From Propionibacteriaceae bacterium (lineage in GTDB: Bacteria; Actinomycetota; Actinomycetes; Propionibacteriales; Propionibacteriaceae), in the NCBI GenBank assembly GCA_031266665.1, contig JAISAO010000106.1, positions 1-64,000 on the forward strand: a stretch of DNA of 64,000 nt, in the 5' to 3' direction. Below the pieces are notes generated by a model, which made no database searches, had not been told where the DNA came from, and was given only the letters and a program-made list of their open reading frames with translations. The stretch's first letter is position 1, and every line of letters begins with the position of its first letter. Shown piece after piece: positions 54,098 through 63,866 of the stretch. The position numbers and the translations under genes are program-made.

Positions 54098-54577
54098 ATG
54101 GGCAACGAAGGAATCCGAATTGTCTCTGTCGAGGTGGATGTCGGACAATCCGCGATGCTGCTGGCGCGGGGGTGGAGTTTTGACTGGAACGAGCGGGCGG
54201 CCGATCTCGTCGGCGGCGCCAGTCGGCTCAAGGCGGTGCTGATTGATGAGGAGATTCAAGGCTTGGTCGAGTACGAAATCCTCCAGCGTGACTTGTACGT
54301 CTTCATTCATAAATTGGAGATCGACCCCCACAACCGTGGTGAGCGGAAGAAATACTCAGGGGTGGCTGGACTATTGCTAGCGTATGTGGCCAGGGAGTCG
54401 TTCAACTCGGGGTGCGACGGTTTTGTGGTGCTGGTCGCCAAAACGGTTCTGCAGCAGTACTACCAGGCTCGATATGGGGCCAAACCTCTGGGTGGCGCTA
54501 GACTGTACTTCGACACCGGTGCGAGCGTCCGCTTGATCGAGGAGTACCTCGCGGGAAAGGAGATCCGATATGTCTAG
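54098..54577 (+). CDS. GNAT-like N-acetyltransferase
   Basis: 159 residues. The central part (VEYEILQRDLYVFIHKLEID, PHNRG.R.KYSGVAGLLLAY, ARESFNSGCDGFVVLVAKTV) fits a GNAT fold with a divergent acetyl-CoA loop. QQYYQARYGAKPLGGARLYF looks like the final beta strands. Overlaps the next gene by 8 bases, so the two are translated together. Could be a modifying enzyme or half of a toxin-antitoxin pair; the target is unknown. Confidence 0.6.
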   Translation: MGNEGIRIVSVEVDVGQSAMLLARGWSFDWNERAADLVGGASRLKAVLIDEEIQGLVEYEILQRDLYVFIHKLEIDPHNRGERKKYSGVAGLLLAYVARESFNSGCDGFVVLVAKTVLQQYYQARYGAKPLGGARLYFDTGASVRLIEEYLAGKEIRYV

Positions 54578-54782
54578 CGAAGTTGTTGAGGATGTCATCT
54601 ACCCCCCGACTCCCGAGGCGGTAGCGGATCTGAGGGCGCACAATGTCGGTTTGGCGATTCGGCTGGCCGCCAGATTGGGCCGCCCGTTGTCCGACTGGGA
54701 ATACGCCATGTTCGAGAAGGAGCCCCCAGAACGGTCCTATGCTCTGGTCGAGTTGCCCGGCGGCGGGCTCGGCGTGGCCTGA
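54570..54782 (+). CDS. Small acidic partner protein of the GNAT-like gene
   Basis: 70 residues, ATG 54570 behind aaaggag. Helical and acidic (MSSEVVEDVIYPPTPEAVAD, LRAHNVGLAIRLAARLGRPL), no recognised domain. A further 28-codon frame (54789-54875, MGRENDYRWARHVLPES...) follows and may be a remnant. Confidence 0.55.
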   Translation: MSSEVVEDVIYPPTPEAVADLRAHNVGLAIRLAARLGRPLSDWEYAMFEKEPPERSYALVELPGGGLGVA

Positions 54783-54910
54783 CTGAGGATGGGGCGGGAG
54801 AACGACTATCGCTGGGCGCGCCACGTGCTGCCAGAGTCACTGCGCGACTGGTGTCCGCGTCTCGCGGCGGGGTAGGCCGTCGGCGGGCGAAGCCATTCCG
54901 GCCGGGCCGG

Positions 54911-55525
54911 TTATCCCTTCACGGACGAGACCGTCAAACTGACCGCCAACGCGATCATGACGGCGGCCACGACGATATCGAGCCAACGCCAAGCTTGGGG
55001 TCGGGCGAACAACGGGCCGAGCAGCCGGGCCCCGTAACCCAAGCCGAAGAACCACAGCACCGAACCGACGGTCGCCCCTGCCACGAAGGCCCAGCGCGAC
55101 GTCGGCCCATGACTGTTGGCCAACGATCCGAGTAACAGCATGGTGTCGAGGTAGACATGCGGATTGAGAAAGGTGAAAGCCGCCCCCTGGGCCAGCACCT
55201 TGCCCAAAGACAATGAGCCAGAGCGCCCGTCCGAGGCCAGAGCGGTCGGCCGCAACGCCCGGCGCAGAGCCAGACCGGCGTAGCCGAGCAGGAAGACGAC
55301 CCCGGCCCAACGCATGACGTCCAACGCCAACGGGGTCCGCTCGACCACGGCCCCCAAGCTGAGCGTCCCCAAGCTGATGAGCAGAGCGTCGGAGCCGGAG
55401 CAGAGCAGGCACAAGGCCAAGACATGCTGACGACGCAGGCCCTGCCGCAGCACAAAGGCGTTCTGGGCCCCGATGGCCACGATGAGGGTCAGACCAGCTC
55501 CCAGCCCGGACAGCAGCGGCAGCAT
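54911..55525 (-). CDS. LysE/ArgO-type amino acid exporter
   Basis: 204 residues from ATG 55525; an 11-codon extension is less likely. Six membrane helices with the family mark GAQNAFVLRQGLRRQHVL (about 20-37), the DAL motif and FLNPHVYLDT (about 118). Such proteins export lysine, arginine or other amino acids. No LysG-type regulator is adjacent. Confidence 0.85.
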   Translation of the reverse strand: MLPLLSGLGAGLTLIVAIGAQNAFVLRQGLRRQHVLALCLLCSGSDALLISLGTLSLGAVVERTPLALDVMRWAGVVFLLGYAGLALRRALRPTALASDGRSGSLSLGKVLAQGAAFTFLNPHVYLDTMLLLGSLANSHGPTSRWAFVAGATVGSVLWFFGLGYGARLLGPLFARPQAWRWLDIVVAAVMIALAVSLTVSSVKG

Positions 55526-55641
55526 GATCGAAACCTCTGGATCAGTCGGTTCGGACAAGGACTTGAGCGGTCCGACAGTTAGGAGCCGCCGGACGGCCAG
55601 GCGCGTCCTCGTCGCTGACCGATTCTATCCAGCCCGACCGG

Positions 55642-55708
55642 GCACCTTGGCCCGCTGGAGGACTCGCCGGAGGACCTGGTGGAGGCTCCGGCCGGCGGTT
55701 GACCGAGA
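55642..55708 (+). pseudogene. Degenerate copy of the dus 3' end (copy 3)
   Basis: 55660-55708 matches copy 2 (53965-54013) in 43 of 49 bases including the stop codon, and ggcccgctggagg (55649-55661) matches the end of dus itself. The region 55526-55956 has no other supported gene. Confidence 0.7.
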
Positions 55709-55775
55709 GCGGGGGGAGATCCCTGATGCGGAACAAACGCCCGACCGCCGTCGGGTCGACAGCCCAGGGGCAGTG

Positions 55776-55810
55776 TTCCCGGCCCCACGGGCGGCCGACC
55801 GGTCGCGGGT
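55776..55810 (-). repeat. 35-base repeat shared with 23177-23211
   Basis: The reverse complement of 55776-55810 matches 23177-23211 in 33 of 35 bases (acccgcgaccggtcggccgc...). Both copies are intergenic and close to other repeats. Confidence 0.7.
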
Positions 55811-55814
55811 AGCT

Positions 55815-55857
55815 GACGTGTCAGAATCTTGACATTTTGGCAAGGTTCTGACACGTC
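55815..55857. promoter_or_regulatory. Long hairpin or operator with nested arms
   Basis: gacgtgtcagaa (55815-55826) pairs perfectly with ttctgacacgtc (55846-55857); inside it cttg/caag continue the stem after one mismatch, leaving a nine-base loop. It lies before the small RHH gene. It may be a terminator for the cassette or a binding site for the RHH protein. Confidence 0.55.
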
Positions 55858-55956
55858 GATGATGGTTCGCTCGTTGGCCTGGAGCGTCCGGGTTGAATTT
55901 TGGCGGCGACCCTTGCCACGACTTTGCCGGGACCATGAGCCGGCCCTGATGAGGCC

Positions 55957-56142
55957 GTGCGGCTGGCGGCCGGCCGACCACCGGTCGGCGCGGCACGAGG
56001 TCCGTCGCCGGTCGTCCGGGCCCGCGTGCCCCAGGCGCTCAAAGATCGCGTCCTGGCCCTGGCGACGCTGGAGGGTCGCGACGAGTCCGACATCGTGCGC
56101 GAGGCCGTCGCCTCCTACGTCGCGTTGCGCCAGGCCTCCTGA
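55957..56142 (+). CDS. Small ribbon-helix-helix (CopG-like) protein
   Basis: 61 residues from GTG 55957 (start uncertain; GTG 56026 is also possible but would cut the strand). The core VVRARVPQALKDRVLALATL then EGRDESDIVREAVASYVAL has the beta-alpha-alpha pattern of RHH DNA-binding proteins. No toxin partner is adjacent. It may regulate itself through the palindrome at 55815-55857. Confidence 0.55.
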   Translation: MRLAAGRPPVGAARGPSPVVRARVPQALKDRVLALATLEGRDESDIVREAVASYVALRQAS

Positions 56143-56269
56143 CGTCGGCCACGAAGGTCAGAACGGGGCCGCTGTCGGACCGCGCCGGCCGCCCGGACGC
56201 CGGGCTGCCGGGCCAGCGCCGCCGGACAGGTCGCGATAGGAGCGGCCGGGCGTCCGGGCGGTGCCGGGC

Positions 56270-56275
56270 TACACT
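56270..56275 (+). promoter_or_regulatory. -10 box of asnB (leaderless)
   Basis: TACACT lies exactly 7 bases before GTG 56283, so the transcript probably starts at the initiation codon. Confidence 0.55.
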
Positions 56276-56282
56276 CGCCCCC

Positions 56283-58169
56283 GTGTGTGGATTCACCGGC
56301 TACCTGGACCCTCGCGGCCTGAGCTACAACCATGACGCCACGGTCAAGGCCATGGCCGACCAGATCCGCCACCGTGGACCGGACGACGAGAGCTACTTCA
56401 CCGATCCTCCGGCCGGCTACGCCGTCGGCTTCAGGCGACTGTCGATCATCGACCTGGCCGGCGGGCGCCAGCCGATGAGCAATGAGGACGACCGGCTGTG
56501 GCTGGTCTTCAACGGCGAGATCTACAACTACCGCGCCTTGCGGGCCGAGTTGGTCACGGCGGGGCACGTCTTCAAGACCGACTCCGACTCCGAGGTCTTG
56601 TTGCACGGCTACGAGCAGTGGGGGGAAGACATGTTCTCCCGCTTGCGCGGCATGTTCGCCTTCGTCATCTACGACCGGGACAAGCAAGAACTGTTCGGGG
56701 CGCGCGACTTCTTCGGCATCAAACCGCTCTACTACGCCTTGATGGACGGCGTCTTCAGCTTCGGCTCCGAGATCAAGGCCCTGCTGGAGCACCCGGCCTT
56801 CGAGCGTCGCCTGAACGAGCGCGCCTTGGAGAGCTACCTGTCCTTCCAGTACTCGCCGGGGCCCGAGACCTTCTTCCAGCAGACCTTCAAACTGACCCCC
56901 GGCCACTGGTTCCGCTGGCGGGCGGGCCAGGGCCAGCCCCAGACCGGCCGTTATTGGAGCCCCCGTTTCCAGATCGATGAGACTCCCGGGCTGGAGGATT
57001 GGGTCGAGGCCGTCGAACAGGTGATGGACGACTCGATCGCGGCCCATAAGATCGCCGACGTCGAGGTCGGCGCCTTCTTGTCCAGCGGCGTCGACTCGTC
57101 CTACGTGGTGGCCTCGGCCCAGGTCGACAAGACCTTCTCCGTCGGCTTCGACCACGGGCCGCACTACAACGAGACCGATTACGCCAAAGAGTTGTCCGAG
57201 TTGATCCCGGTGAAGAATTATTCCCACATCATCACGGCCGATCAGTTTTGGGAGGCCTTGCCCCGGGTGCAATGGCACATGGATGAGCCGCTGGCCGACG
57301 CCTCGGCCGTGGCCTTGTACTTCGTCGCCCGTCTGGCCGCCCAACAACTCAAGGTGGTCTTGTCGGGCGAGGGGGCGGACGAGATCTTCGGCGGCTACAC
57401 CATCTACCGCGAGCCCGGCGAGGTGCCGCTGTACGACAAGCTGCCCCGGGTGTTGCGGCGGGCGGCCGGCCGGCTGGCCGAGCGGCTGCCGCCGGTCAGG
57501 GGGGTCAACTTCGTGGCCCGCCGGGGCCGGCCCCTGCCAGAGCGCTTCATCGGCAACGCCTCCATCTTCTCGGCCCGCCAGCGCCGCGCCCTGCTGCGCC
57601 GCCCGGGCCAGGCACCGCCGCCGGCCGCGGTGGTCCAGCCCTGGTACGACCAGGTGCGCGACCAGGACCCGGTCACCCAGATGCAGTTCGTCGACCTCAA
57701 CGCCTGGATGGTGGGGGACATCTTGCTCAAGTCGGACAAGATGTCGATGGCCCACTCCTTGGAGCTGCGCCCCCCCTTCCTGGACAAGCGGGTGATGGCC
57801 CTGGCCGGGCGCGTGCCGACCCGTTACCGCTTGGCCAACGGCACCACCAAGTACGTCCTGCGCCAGGCCGCCGCCCGTCGGCTGCCGGCCAAGTGGTCGA
57901 CCAAGAAGAAACTGGGCTTCCCGGTGCCGATCCGGTTGTGGCTGCGCCAGGAGGCCTGGGCCGCCCGGGTGCGCCAGATGTTCGCCTCCGAGCGCGCGGC
58001 CGGCTTCTTCTACCTGGAGCCGCTGGCCGCCCTGTTGGACGACCACCTCAAGGGCAAGGCCGACAACTCGCGCCAGATCTGGACCGTCTACAGCTTCTTG
58101 GTCTGGCATCAGGTCTACTTCCCCGATGCCTCGGCCCCGGCCGCCGGCCGGCCATCCGCCGCCGCCTGA
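56283..58169 (+). CDS. asnB: Asparagine synthase, glutamine-hydrolysing
   Basis: 628 residues. The N-terminal glutaminase starts with catalytic Cys2 (MCGFTGYLDP) and has RHRGPDDE, RLSIIDLAGGRQPM and NGEIYNY. The synthetase domain (from about 230) has the ATP loop FLSSGVDSS (about 262) and GEGADEIFGGY (about 362). The enzyme makes Asn from Asp with Gln and ATP; relatives also amidate cell-wall or antibiotic precursors. Convergent with a glycosyltransferase gene. Confidence 0.93.
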   Translation: MCGFTGYLDPRGLSYNHDATVKAMADQIRHRGPDDESYFTDPPAGYAVGFRRLSIIDLAGGRQPMSNEDDRLWLVFNGEIYNYRALRAELVTAGHVFKTDSDSEVLLHGYEQWGEDMFSRLRGMFAFVIYDRDKQELFGARDFFGIKPLYYALMDGVFSFGSEIKALLEHPAFERRLNERALESYLSFQYSPGPETFFQQTFKLTPGHWFRWRAGQGQPQTGRYWSPRFQIDETPGLEDWVEAVEQVMDDSIAAHKIADVEVGAFLSSGVDSSYVVASAQVDKTFSVGFDHGPHYNETDYAKELSELIPVKNYSHIITADQFWEALPRVQWHMDEPLADASAVALYFVARLAAQQLKVVLSGEGADEIFGGYTIYREPGEVPLYDKLPRVLRRAAGRLAERLPPVRGVNFVARRGRPLPERFIGNASIFSARQRRALLRRPGQAPPPAAVVQPWYDQVRDQDPVTQMQFVDLNAWMVGDILLKSDKMSMAHSLELRPPFLDKRVMALAGRVPTRYRLANGTTKYVLRQAAARRLPAKWSTKKKLGFPVPIRLWLRQEAWAARVRQMFASERAAGFFYLEPLAALLDDHLKGKADNSRQIWTVYSFLVWHQVYFPDASAPAAGRPSAAA

Positions 58170-58186
58170 GCCGCCTGGGCGAGGTC

Positions 58187-59173
58187 TCAGACCAGGGGCG
58201 GCATCGGCCGCCAGGAGCGGTCCAGGCGCAGCCGGCGGGCATCGCGCAGTCCCCGGACCAAGGCCGGCAGACCGGTCTTGAAGCTGTGGTCCACCGCCGC
58301 CAGGCGGATCAATTCCTTGCCCAGGGTCAAGACCGTGCCCAGGGCGAACCACAGGGGCTGGTAGTCGCCGTGCAGGGCGAAATACTGGGCCATGTAACCA
58401 CGGTTGCGCATGATGTGGTAGCGCACCATGTCCGAGGTGCCGTTGAGCTTGCGGCTGGGGCCCAGGCTGAGCCGTTTGAGCTGGCGCGTCCGGGCCAGGA
58501 TGAAGGCGTCGACCAGGGCCGGCTGGGTCACCTTCGAGGCCAGGTAGCCGTAGACCGTGTCGTCCCAGTAGATGAAGAAACGGGGGTCGGGCAAGCCGAT
58601 GCGCTGGATCAGGTCGCGCTGGAACAGGCCGCCCTCGAAACAAACCGTGTTCATCGGCAGCCAGCCTTGGGGGCCGAAGTCGTCCCGCGCCACCGGGTTG
58701 GGGATGCCGAGGGTGGTGTTGAAGTCGAATTGCCAGTAGAAGGGCGAGCCGTCGAAGTTGTAGCGCCGCCCCTGGATGGCCTGGAAACGCTTGGTCCAAG
58801 GCGCCAGCCGGGCCAACGCCTGGGGCAGGACCTTGACGTCGTCGTCCATCACCCAGATCCATTCGGCCTCGGTCGCCAGGGCCAACTCGACGCCTTGGTG
58901 GAAGCCGCCCGAGCCGCCGGTGTTGGTCTGGGAGCGATGGCTGGTCAAGACACCGGGGGGAAAGCGGTCCGCCGCCGCCGCCAACACCTCCGGGGTGTCA
59001 TCGCTGGAGGCGTTGTCGACCACGATGACATGGGCCGGCGTCTGGGGCAGCTGGGCCAGGGAGTCCAGCACTATGCGCAGCAGGGAGGCGCGGTTGAAGG
59101 TCACGACCACGACGGCCAGGCGGCGGGCCAGCTCGGCCGCGTCATCCGCCAGGTCTGGCGCCGGTGAATCCAC
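58187..59173 (-). CDS. Family 2 glycosyltransferase
   Basis: 328 residues, GTG start, with TAGACT ending 7 bases upstream. GT-A fold: VVVVTFNRASLL (about 18), VVDNASSDDT (about 51), metal-binding WVMDDDV (about 107), then QFDFNTTLG and FIYWDDTVYG. The pattern resembles galactofuranosyl- or rhamnosyl-type transferases acting on cell-envelope glycans. Sugar and acceptor are unknown. Confidence 0.82.
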   Translation of the reverse strand: MDSPAPDLADDAAELARRLAVVVVTFNRASLLRIVLDSLAQLPQTPAHVIVVDNASSDDTPEVLAAAADRFPPGVLTSHRSQTNTGGSGGFHQGVELALATEAEWIWVMDDDVKVLPQALARLAPWTKRFQAIQGRRYNFDGSPFYWQFDFNTTLGIPNPVARDDFGPQGWLPMNTVCFEGGLFQRDLIQRIGLPDPRFFIYWDDTVYGYLASKVTQPALVDAFILARTRQLKRLSLGPSRKLNGTSDMVRYHIMRNRGYMAQYFALHGDYQPLWFALGTVLTLGKELIRLAAVDHSFKTGLPALVRGLRDARRLRLDRSWRPMPPLV

Positions 59174-59180
59174 GCCGCTG

Positions 59181-59186
59181 AGTCTA
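59181..59186 (-). promoter_or_regulatory. -10 box of the glycosyltransferase gene (leaderless)
   Basis: TAGACT on the minus strand, exactly 7 bases before GTG 59173. Confidence 0.5.
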
Positions 59187-59283
59187 ATGGCTCCCCGCCC
59201 CCCGATCAGTTCCGCCGGGCCGATCTATGTCACCTGGCCCGTGCGCGACCAGCTGGTGGATTCGGCCTCTGGTCGAAGGCCGG

Positions 59284-60813
<1,530 letters not shown>

Positions 60814-60820
60814 CTAGTCG

Positions 60821-60871
60821 CCCCACGAAGTGTCCTCCCTGCGCTGCGCTCCGGTCCGGTACTTCGCGGGG
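60821..60871. other. Imperfect inverted repeat upstream of guaB
   Basis: ccccacgaagt (60821-60831) pairs with acttcgcgggg (60861-60871) at 10 of 11 positions. It overlaps the region just upstream of the guaB -10 box. The rest of 60787-61005 contains no supported feature. Confidence 0.4.
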
Positions 60872-61005
60872 CCCCCTGAAGGTTATGAAAACTCGTCTCG
60901 TTCGTCGGAGTTCTGATCACCAAGGTGCTCTAGCCAGGGTCGCAACCGGTCCACCTAGGTGATCGGACGGCGGCGAGCCCCGGCCGGCCCCGGCCGATCC
61001 GCTGG

Positions 61006-61035
61006 TTGACAACTAGAGGATCGAGGCTACGATCC
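61006..61035 (+). promoter_or_regulatory. Promoter and operator-like palindrome of the rhamnose operon
   Basis: TTGACA (61006-61011), 16 bases, TACGAT (61028-61033). A perfect palindrome ggatcg-aggcta-cgatcc (61018-61035) covers the -10 box and could bind a sugar-responsive repressor. Confidence 0.6.
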
Positions 61036-61122
61036 ACGCCAAGGGCCGGGGCGTAGACTGGCCGTCGCGGGCGGGTCTGGTCTTGGGGCGGGTCTGATCG
61101 TCGGCTGCTGTCAAGGAGGACA

Positions 61123-62292
61123 ATGATGACTGATTTCGCGGCTATCGCTGATCGTTTGGCGCTCCAGGCCATTGAGGTGCCGTCTTGGGCCTACGGCAAC
61201 TCTGGCACCCGCTTCCGGGTCTTCTCCACCCCGGGCGCCCCGCGCTCCATCGAGGAGAAACTGGCCGACGCCGCCCAGGTGCACCAGTACACCGGGCTGG
61301 CCCCCAGCGTGGCGCTGCACATCCCCTGGGACAAGGTGGACGATTACGCCGCCCTGCGCCGGCGGGCCGAGGGCCTGGGGATCAGGCTGGGCACGGTCAA
61401 CTCCAACACCTTCCAAGACGACGCCTACAAGCTGGGGTCGCTGACCCACGCCGACCCGGCCGTTCGGCGGCAGGCCGTCGAGCACCACTTCGAGTGCCTG
61501 GAGGTGATGGCCGCCACCGGCTCCCAGGACCTCAAGATCTGGCTGGCCGACGGCACCAACTACCCCGGCCAAGGCGATTTCCGCAGGCGCCAAGAATGGT
61601 TGGCCGAGGGGCTGACCGCCATCTACCAGCGGCTGGCGGGCGACCAGCGACTGGTGTTGGAGTACAAGTTCTTCGAGCCGGCCTTCTACCACACCGACGT
61701 CTGCGACTGGGGCACCTCCTACGTCCACTGCGCCGCCCTCGGCCCCCAGGCGATGGTCTGTCTCGACACCGGCCACCACGCCCCGGGCACCAACATCGAG
61801 TTCATCGTCGCCCAACTGCTCCGGCTGGGCAAGCTAGGGTCCTTCGACTTCAACTCCCGTTTCTACGCCGACGACGACCTGATGGTCGGCGCGGCCGACC
61901 CCTTCCAGCTGTTCCGCATCATGTACGAGGTCATCCGGGGCGGCGGCTACCCGCCCGACTCCCAGGTCGCCTTCATGCTGGACCAGTGCCACAACATCGA
62001 GGCCAAGATCCCCGGCCAGATCCGTTCGGTGCTGAACGTCCAGGAGGCCACCGCCAAGGCCCTGCTGGTGGACGGCGAGGCGCTGCGCGCCGCCCAGACG
62101 GCGGGCGACGTGTTGGCGGCCAACGCCATCTACATGGACGCCTACCAGACCGACGTCCGGGCCGACCTGGCCGACTGGCGCCAGTCCCGGGGGCTGCCCG
62201 GCGACCCGATGGCGGCCTATCTGGCCTCCGGCTACCAGCAGAGGATCGAGTCCCAGCGGGTCGGCGGCCAGCCGGTCTCCTGGGGCGCGTGA
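61123..62292 (+). CDS. rhaI: L-rhamnose isomerase
   Basis: About 389 residues, xylose isomerase-like TIM barrel of the Pseudomonas stutzeri RhaI type, converting L-rhamnose to L-rhamnulose. Metal-binding residues are expected in VLEYKFFEPAFYHTD (about 175), CLDTGHHAPGTN (about 211) and FDFNSRFYADDDLM (about 243). Ribosome site aaggagg; ATG 61126 has better spacing than ATG 61123. Overlaps rhaB (TGATG). Confidence 0.9.
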   Translation: MMTDFAAIADRLALQAIEVPSWAYGNSGTRFRVFSTPGAPRSIEEKLADAAQVHQYTGLAPSVALHIPWDKVDDYAALRRRAEGLGIRLGTVNSNTFQDDAYKLGSLTHADPAVRRQAVEHHFECLEVMAATGSQDLKIWLADGTNYPGQGDFRRRQEWLAEGLTAIYQRLAGDQRLVLEYKFFEPAFYHTDVCDWGTSYVHCAALGPQAMVCLDTGHHAPGTNIEFIVAQLLRLGKLGSFDFNSRFYADDDLMVGAADPFQLFRIMYEVIRGGGYPPDSQVAFMLDQCHNIEAKIPGQIRSVLNVQEATAKALLVDGEALRAAQTAGDVLAANAIYMDAYQTDVRADLADWRQSRGLPGDPMAAYLASGYQQRIESQRVGGQPVSWGA

Positions 62293-63785
62293 TGGGGCGC
62301 TACGCCGCCGTCGATCTCGGCGCCTCCAGCGGCCGGGTGATCGTCGGGACGGTCCAAAACGGGAAAGTCCACTTGCAGGAGGTGGCCCGTTTCCCCAACA
62401 ACCCGTTGGAGTTGGAGGACGGCCTGCACTGGGACTCGGTCGGACTGAGAGGCCAGGTCGAGGCCGGTCTGGCCCTGGCCGCCGCCGGCGGCGGCCTGGT
62501 CTCGGCCGGCGTCGACTCCTGGGGGGTGGACTACGGCCGGCTGGACGCGGCCGGCGAATTGCTGGAGCCGCCCTTCCACTACCGCGACCGGCGGACCGAC
62601 CAGGCGCCGGAGGCCTTCTTCCAAGGCTTCTCGGCGGCGGAGCTGTACCGCGAGAACGGGCTACAGGTCCAACCCTTCAACACCGTGTTCCAGTTCACGG
62701 CCGCCGCCGGCGACCCGCGCTGGGCCGAGGTGGTCGACGTCCTGCTACTGCCCGACCTGTTCAACTACTGGCTGACCGGTCAACGCCTGGCCGAGGTCAC
62801 CACGGCCTCCACCTCCGGGCTGCTGCAGATCGCCCGGCGGGACTGGTCGTCCGCTGTCGCCGACCACTTGCACCAGGTCTACGGCCTGCCGACGCCGCGC
62901 GTCCTGCCCCGGCTGGTGGAGCCGGGCACGGTCGTGGGCACAACCCGGACGGGCTTGTTCGCCCGGCCCTTCCCGGTGGTGGCGGTGGGCGAGCATGACA
63001 CCGCCTCGGCGGTGCTGGCGGTCCCGGCGGCCGACCCCGATTTCGCCTACATCTCCTCGGGCACCTGGTCTCTGGTCGGCCTGGAGCTGGAGGCCCCGGT
63101 GCTGTCCGAGTCCGCCCGGCGGGCCAACTTCACCAACGAGTTGGGGCCGGACGGCACTGTTCGTTTCTTGAAGAACGTCATGGGGCTGTGGGTCTTAAAT
63201 GAATGTTTGCGACGATGGCGCGAGCGGGGCCGCCGGCTGACGGTCGCCCAGGCGCTGGAGGCCGCCGCCAGACTGCCGGCCCTGGCCTATGTGGTGGACA
63301 TCGACGACGAGCGCTTGCTGCCCCCGGGCGACATGCCGGCCCGACTGCGCCAGTTGGCCGCCGAGACCGGCCAACAGCTGCCGGACGACCCGGCGACCAT
63401 CACCCGTTGCGTGGTCGACTCCTTGGCCCTGGCCTATCGGGCCGGCTTGCGCCAGGCCTGCGACCTGTCCGGTCGCCGGCCGACGGCGGTCCACCTGGTG
63501 GGCGGCGGCTGCCACAACCAGTTGCTCTGCCAGCTGACCGCCGAGGCCGTCGGCTGTCGACTGGTGGCCGGGCCGGTGGAGGCGGCCGCCCTGGGCAACC
63601 TGCTGATCCAGGCCCGGGCGGCGGGCGACCTGACGGGCGACCGCTTCGACCTGCGCCGGGTGGTGGCGGCCTCCACCGAGCTGGTCGAATATCGGCCCGG
63701 GAAACTGGGCTTGGGCGAGGACCGCTGGGCTGCGGCCGAGGCCCGGCTGGAACGGGGCCGAGGCCGGGAGAAAGCCCAGTGGTAG
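62292..63785 (+). CDS. rhaB: L-rhamnulokinase
   Basis: 497 residues, FGGY kinase that phosphorylates L-rhamnulose. N-terminal phosphate loop AVDLGASSGRVIVG (about 5), VDSWGVDYGRLD (about 77), HYRDRRTD, PFNTVFQ, SSGTWSLVGLEL (about 258), HLVGGGCHNQLLCQLTA (about 401) with ATP-binding Gly residues. Coupled to rhaI. Confidence 0.93.
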   Translation: MGRYAAVDLGASSGRVIVGTVQNGKVHLQEVARFPNNPLELEDGLHWDSVGLRGQVEAGLALAAAGGGLVSAGVDSWGVDYGRLDAAGELLEPPFHYRDRRTDQAPEAFFQGFSAAELYRENGLQVQPFNTVFQFTAAAGDPRWAEVVDVLLLPDLFNYWLTGQRLAEVTTASTSGLLQIARRDWSSAVADHLHQVYGLPTPRVLPRLVEPGTVVGTTRTGLFARPFPVVAVGEHDTASAVLAVPAADPDFAYISSGTWSLVGLELEAPVLSESARRANFTNELGPDGTVRFLKNVMGLWVLNECLRRWRERGRRLTVAQALEAAARLPALAYVVDIDDERLLPPGDMPARLRQLAAETGQQLPDDPATITRCVVDSLALAYRAGLRQACDLSGRRPTAVHLVGGGCHNQLLCQLTAEAVGCRLVAGPVEAAALGNLLIQARAAGDLTGDRFDLRRVVAASTELVEYRPGKLGLGEDRWAAAEARLERGRGREKAQW

Positions 63786-63866
63786 AATGACGTTGTTGGT
63801 CAGTGGGGATCGGGACGGGTCCGGATCGACTGGGAAACAACAACTGGCGGCGAGGACGCAGAAACA

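Noticed and set aside
56115..58862. 915-codon frame opposite asnB
   Set aside because: It is a shadow of GC-rich third positions; asnB and the glycosyltransferase on the other frames have full catalytic motifs and good starts.
61185..63785. 866-codon frame spanning rhaI in another register
   Set aside because: Only the part in register with rhaB from 62292 is real; the rest is the +1 frame of rhaI.
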